Shown: in pieces, positions 60,442 through 64,000 of the stretch
Layout of the letters: every line of letters begins with the position of its first letter
How positions within the stretch are numbered: the stretch's first letter is position 1
Assembly (NCBI GenBank): GCA_944325515.1
Contig: CALVAO010000007.1
Span: 41,297 to 105,296, forward strand
Direction of reading: 5' to 3'
From: Candidatus Gastranaerophilales bacterium
GTDB taxonomy: Bacteria > Cyanobacteriota > Vampirovibrionia > Gastranaerophilales > Gastranaerophilaceae
DNA: 64,000 nt
The notes under the pieces: generated by a model
Seen by the model: the letters and a program-made list of their open reading frames with translations, nothing else
Told to the model about the DNA's origin: nothing
Database searches by the model: none
Position numbers and translations under genes: made by a program

Positions 60442-61395
60442 TTAAGCTTTAATACTGTTTAATATGGAAAATACCTCTTTGACATTATCAATTAAGACAA
60501 GCTGACCTCTTAATTTTGATGCACCGGTAAATCCGTTTAAATAGTACGGGATAAATTTTCTGCAAAATTTCACACCCGTATCTTCTCCGCGGAGTTCAAT
60601 CTCTTTTCGGAGGTGTTTCTTCAAGATTTCTATCTTCTCTCCCAGACAAGGCGGATGAGTATATTCACCTTTATTTAAATATTTTTCTACTCTGCTTAAC
60701 AGTGAAGGATCACCTAACGCGCCGCGTCCTATTGCAACGCCGTCAGCTTCCGATTCTTCAAGACATTGAACAGCTGTTTCTATTGATACTACATCTCCGT
60801 TTGCGAATACAGGAATGTCAACACTGTGTTTTAATTCTGCAATTTTTTTCCAATCAGCTTTTCCGCCGTACATTTGAGAACGTGTTCTTCCATGGATTGT
60901 TATAAAATCGGCGCCTGCTTCCTGCATTTTTTCTCCGAATTGAACAAAATTCAGTTCATCATATGTATAACCGAGCCTAAACTTGACACTCAAAGGGATT
61001 GTGATATTTGCTTTGACCGTCTTTACTATTTCTTGCGCAAGGTCGGGATTCCGCATAAGCGCACATCCGTCAGTTCCTTTTACAACCTTATTTACAGGAC
61101 AGCCCATATTTATATCAATCATATCTGCAAACTGTTCCAGATATTTTGCACAATCAGCAATCATTTGCGGTTTATGTCCGCTAAGCTGGTATGAAATCGG
61201 CGAATGATTGTTATCACGTTTAGTTATAACAGTATCTTTCACCTGCGTTAAAGCCTCGGAGCTTATCATTTCTGTTGTCAAAAGACAGGATGAAGAATAT
61301 TCCCTTACAAGAGAACGCAGCACATAGTCTGTAATTCCAGCCATAGGTGCCAGTGATACACGGCTTGCTATAAGGGTTTGAACTTTTGTATTCAT
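60442..61395 (-). CDS. dusB: tRNA-dihydrouridine synthase (DusB type)
   Basis: FMN enzyme that reduces uridines in tRNA to dihydrouridine. The 317 residues match. Motifs are 'LAPMAGITDYVLRSLVREY', 'TTEMISSEAL', 'IDINMGCPVNKVVKGTDGCA' (with the catalytic Cys of the Dus family), 'FITIHGRTRSQMYGGKADW', 'PVFANGDVVSIETAV' and 'DGVAIGRGALGDPSL'. The overall pattern fits DusB, the general bacterial branch. It follows the TPR gene by 6 bases, with AGGAA before the start, so the two share an mRNA. Confidence 0.95.
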   Translation of the reverse strand: MNTKVQTLIASRVSLAPMAGITDYVLRSLVREYSSSCLLTTEMISSEALTQVKDTVITKRDNNHSPISYQLSGHKPQMIADCAKYLEQFADMIDINMGCPVNKVVKGTDGCALMRNPDLAQEIVKTVKANITIPLSVKFRLGYTYDELNFVQFGEKMQEAGADFITIHGRTRSQMYGGKADWKKIAELKHSVDIPVFANGDVVSIETAVQCLEESEADGVAIGRGALGDPSLLSRVEKYLNKGEYTHPPCLGEKIEILKKHLRKEIELRGEDTGVKFCRKFIPYYLNGFTGASKLRGQLVLIDNVKEVFSILNSIKA

Positions 61396-61401
61396 AAATT
61401 C

Positions 61402-63534
61402 CTAACCGCCTGCGTATGGCTTCAACTCTTCCATCCGAGACTTTGCATATTTTAAATACTCATCATCAGTTGTATAGCAGGACACAAACTTTTGATAATA
61501 TTTGTATGCTTCTTTATAATTATTTAAGTTATCATAATCAACCGCAGCCATATAATTTGCAATCGGGAATTCATTTGAATATTTTAAAACATTCAAATAA
61601 TCATTGATTGCAAGCTTAGGCTGTTTTTGCTCGTCATAAATCAAACCGCGGTAATAATATGCATAAGCATTTTGTGCATCCTTTTTCAGAACCTCATTAA
61701 ACTTTATCATAGCGATTTGAAAATCGTTCTTTTCATATAAATCAATACCTTCATTCAAAATCGCAAGCGAACCGTTCTGCACCACATAGCTCAAAAGCTC
61801 TTTAGCCTCAGACTGAGGGTTAAGCTGTACCGCTTTTTTCAAATATGTTTCTGCAAGCTGCCAGTTTTGCTGTTCTGAGTACAAATAACCTATGTAATAT
61901 GGAGTATCTGCATTGTTTGGATTAATTTTTTCAGCTTTCTTATAATATTCTATAGCACTGTTATAATCCTCAAGAGCTTGATATGATGCAGCCGCACCGA
62001 GCATTGAATCTTCAGTAGCAGGATTAATTGCCAGATATTCCTGCAGAGCTTTTTTGTAATCCTTACTTTCATAGCTTGAAGATGCAGATGCTAATTTCGT
62101 TGATGCAGCGTCATTCTGCACATTCTGCAATGTTTTCAATACAAGATTATTAGCAGGGAATTTTGTCTTAGCGGTATTTAAAACACTTACAGCATTGTTG
62201 TAATCATTTTTTGCGGCGTAACAAATTGCCAAATTTACATAAGCGTCTACTATCGATGTATTTTTAGCAATAACTGCTTTGTATGCCGTTATGGCGTTTT
62301 CTAAATCATTTTCTTTGTGCAGCTTGTATGCGTAATCATATATCTCATTTTCACTTCCGTTTTGGGAAAGATATGCAATGTATTCGGAAGGCGGAAGTGC
62401 ATCTTTCATAACACCGGTAATTTCCGATTTTGCAGCCGCATTATTAGGATCAATTGACAAAACTTTCTTATAGAGATTCATGGCGGTTTTATTGTCACCC
62501 ATTTCTTTATAGACTTGAGCTTTATATAAAAGAGCCTGTGTGTTATCTGGATATAAAGTTAAAACAGAGTCATATGACTGTATTGCTTTCTGGTATTCTT
62601 TCCTCTGGTGGAAAAGCGTACCTACGTTTATCCTTGTCGTTATATTGGACGGATTGAGCTGTTCAGCTTTTCCATAGTAACTCAAAGCTGTTTCAAAATC
62701 TCCCTGTGCCTGTTTGATAGCACCGATGTTTGCATTCAATTCAGCATCGCTCGGCGTTTGTGCAAGTTTCTTTAAATAAATTCTTTCCAGCGCATAGAGA
62801 ACTTCCATATCACCTTTAGAATTTGCTAACGCTTCATTATACTGTACTACAGCATCGTCATAGCGTCCCAGTTTATCAAGTGTTCTTGCATATTTCATCC
62901 TCAAAACACCATCATTAGGTTTCAAATCAAGTGCAGTCTTATAATAATCAGCGCTGCGTGGTTCGTTGCCAAGAAGTTTCATTAAATCAGCAATCTGCAT
63001 GTTGCTGTCGCCGGCGAGTTTTTCACTCTGTGCAGCCTTTGAAAACTCATAAGCTGCCGCAGAAAAATTACCCATAGCACGCAGTTCCTCTGCTTTTTTG
63101 TATCTGGCGCCTGCTGTTGTATCAGCACTAATAACCTTTAGGCATTGATTAAGATTATCTGTGGCAGAAGCTATCATGCCTGCGGAGTTTTGAACTGTTT
63201 GTTCTTTTGATGGATACATCTTCAAATAAAATAAAGCGCTTCTAAAGTCATTTGCGGCTTTTTCATAATTCTTTTCTTGATTTGCATAATATGTTGCTCT
63301 TGCAAGATAAGCGTTTATCAATCCTATTCTGGCAGAGTTATCAAGATAATTAATTCTCAAAGCTTTTCTGAACTCAACAATAGAAGATGAGTACTGGCTC
63401 TGCATAAGATAATTCTGTCCTGCGTTATAATGTTCCGCAAATGCGCCTGCCTGTGCTCCAAATACGTACGGCTGGAAAGCAAAAACCGAATATACTGCTA
63501 AAAAACAGACTGTCCCTAAAAATTTTCTCTTCAT
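61402..63534 (-). CDS. Secreted tetratricopeptide-repeat protein
   Basis: A 710-residue TPR protein. Residues 1-27 are a signal peptide cut after 'VFGAQA' or nearby, so it works in the periplasm. About 16 to 18 TPR units follow to the end, for example 'GDFETALSYYGKAEQLNPSN', 'KEYQKAIQSYDSVLTLYPDN', 'GDNKTAMNLYKKVLSIDPNN' and 'NNYKEAYKYYQKFVSCYTTD', each with the conserved G/A/P positions. Such proteins serve as scaffolds for outer-membrane assembly, secretion or polysaccharide export; which of these cannot be told. It is the first gene of a unit with dusB. Confidence 0.9.
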   Translation of the reverse strand: MKRKFLGTVCFLAVYSVFAFQPYVFGAQAGAFAEHYNAGQNYLMQSQYSSSIVEFRKALRINYLDNSARIGLINAYLARATYYANQEKNYEKAANDFRSALFYLKMYPSKEQTVQNSAGMIASATDNLNQCLKVISADTTAGARYKKAEELRAMGNFSAAAYEFSKAAQSEKLAGDSNMQIADLMKLLGNEPRSADYYKTALDLKPNDGVLRMKYARTLDKLGRYDDAVVQYNEALANSKGDMEVLYALERIYLKKLAQTPSDAELNANIGAIKQAQGDFETALSYYGKAEQLNPSNITTRINVGTLFHQRKEYQKAIQSYDSVLTLYPDNTQALLYKAQVYKEMGDNKTAMNLYKKVLSIDPNNAAAKSEITGVMKDALPPSEYIAYLSQNGSENEIYDYAYKLHKENDLENAITAYKAVIAKNTSIVDAYVNLAICYAAKNDYNNAVSVLNTAKTKFPANNLVLKTLQNVQNDAASTKLASASSSYESKDYKKALQEYLAINPATEDSMLGAAASYQALEDYNSAIEYYKKAEKINPNNADTPYYIGYLYSEQQNWQLAETYLKKAVQLNPQSEAKELLSYVVQNGSLAILNEGIDLYEKNDFQIAMIKFNEVLKKDAQNAYAYYYRGLIYDEQKQPKLAINDYLNVLKYSNEFPIANYMAAVDYDNLNNYKEAYKYYQKFVSCYTTDDEYLKYAKSRMEELKPYAGG

Positions 63535-63823
63535 AACAATATATTACTATAATCAAAATTAAAAGTGAATAAGTGAGGGTGGCAATAGGAAAAAAGTTTA
63601 CCCGCAGCATCAATCAAACAAACGCAAGTTAGGGCGTAGGAAAAGAGCGGCATGTTTTCCTTTTTTGCTTCGTTTTTTCTTCTTTTTTTTTGATTAAAAA
63701 AACAAAAATGAAGATATATTCTAACATTTCTTTCTCTTTTTTGCGAACAAAAGAGAAAGAAACGTTAACAAAGAAAGAGAAAAACGCAATTGTTTTCTAC
63801 ACCCTTTCGGGTGTGGATTGAAT

Positions 63824-63910
63824 GAATGCTGCAGGCAGAGCCTGCACTCTTTCGCGGGCTATTGTTATGCTAACGCATAACACGCCCGCGGCGCGGCTGA
63901 TGTTCTTGTG
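63824..63910. repeat. Dispersed intergenic hairpin repeat, copy B
   Basis: Two stems are clear: TGCAGGC-AGA-GCCTGCA (63830-63846), and GCGGGC with GCCCGC enclosing GTTATGC-TAAC-GCATAAC (63854-63889). The second matches copy A at 49364-49450, where the stem is kept despite base changes. Confidence 0.75.
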
Positions 63911-63927
63911 ATGAATTTAGGTAAGTA

Positions 63928-63972
63928 GGTAGACTTTAGTCTACCAAATAATAAGGTAGACTGAAGTCTACC
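63928..63972. repeat. Twin 18-base palindromes
   Basis: Two near-identical palindromes of 18 bases (63928-63945 and 63955-63972), differing only in the central two bases (TT versus GA) and repeating at a 27-base period. They look like REP-type units. Confidence 0.75.
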
Positions 63973-64000
63973 CTTGCTTAGCGCATTTTTCTCAATTAAT

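Larger units (their letters stand above)
63535..64000. other. Repeat-rich gene-free end of window
   Basis: No supportable gene. It contains a 14-bp pyrimidine/purine hairpin (63727-63740 with 63749-63762), a small ACACCC-TTTC-GGGTGT hairpin (63799-63814), copy B of the dispersed hairpin repeat (63824-63910) and twin hairpins GGTAGACT-TT-AGTCTACC and GGTAGACT-GA-AGTCTACC (63928-63945 and 63955-63972). All may be short mobile or structural repeats. Confidence 0.65.

Overview
The window looks like a chromosomal segment of a low-GC, Gram-negative, flagellated, non-photosynthetic bacterium. The gene mix fits the Cyanobacteriota side branch Vampirovibrionia/Melainabacteria (Gastranaerophilales type). 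SepF, usual in Cyanobacteria and Gram-positives, sits with an outer-membrane gene set: a tripartite RND pump with a TolC-like channel, the Kdo precursor enzyme KdsD, an autotransporter and WecA. There are many flagellar genes, a FTLAE-type pilin-like protein, tRNAs without encoded CCA, and no photosynthesis gene. The taxonomic call is an inference from gene content, not from a marker search.

Layout. 1-4905: RND efflux operon (adaptor end, pump, TolC). 5045-10876: a secreted unknown, a sugar-type binding lipoprotein, argS, a small unknown, an XRE regulator, endonuclease III and a zinc-ribbon membrane protein. 10873-14275: a small flagellin-export-like unknown, a CDF transporter, kdsD and a GlcF-like Fe-S protein. 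14330-20897: a Pmp-like autotransporter, a double-domain M16 peptidase and wecA. 20958-22347: an EF-hand protein, a degenerate histidine-phosphatase and tRNA-Glu with a possible attachment-site duplication. 22530-25933: one operon coding a two-component system followed by flgB-flgC-fliE. 26270-28154: rlmH, sepF and yggS. 28511-32216: fliJ-fliK-flgD-flgE (minus strand). 32310-35043: an HMGL/aldolase-like enzyme and three unknowns. 35235-37690: a second, divergent fliJ-fliK-flgE/F/G-like module (plus strand). 37765-43392: beta-rich and NPF-motif unknowns, a secreted GH13 enzyme, a putative papain-fold cysteine peptidase and an amidohydrolase. 43404-49242: GT39-like glycosyltransferase, radA, LysM protein, DUF3137 protein, and an ECF sigma/anti-sigma pair. 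49934-53973: unknown, pilin-like protein, mscS-type channel and cysteine desulfurase. 54105-56262: tRNA-Met, a His-rich membrane protein, a C_GCAxxG_C_C protein and a CcdA/thioredoxin pair. 56421-63534: AAA+ ATPase, formyltransferase, ribF, unknown, tyrosine phosphatase, dusB and a large TPR protein.

How it works together. Two flagellar blocks on opposite strands supply rod, hook, cap and ruler parts. A cytoplasmic histidine kinase and a NarL-type regulator head the rod operon, which suggests dedicated control. The most unusual points are the duplicated fliJ-fliK-rod/hook module, a short N-terminal Phe-x-Gly motif shared by unrelated proteins, several apparently leaderless promoters, and dense small palindromic repeats between genes, including inverted arrays of an 8-base unit next to flgE. 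No rRNA, CRISPR array, phage or transposase gene was seen.
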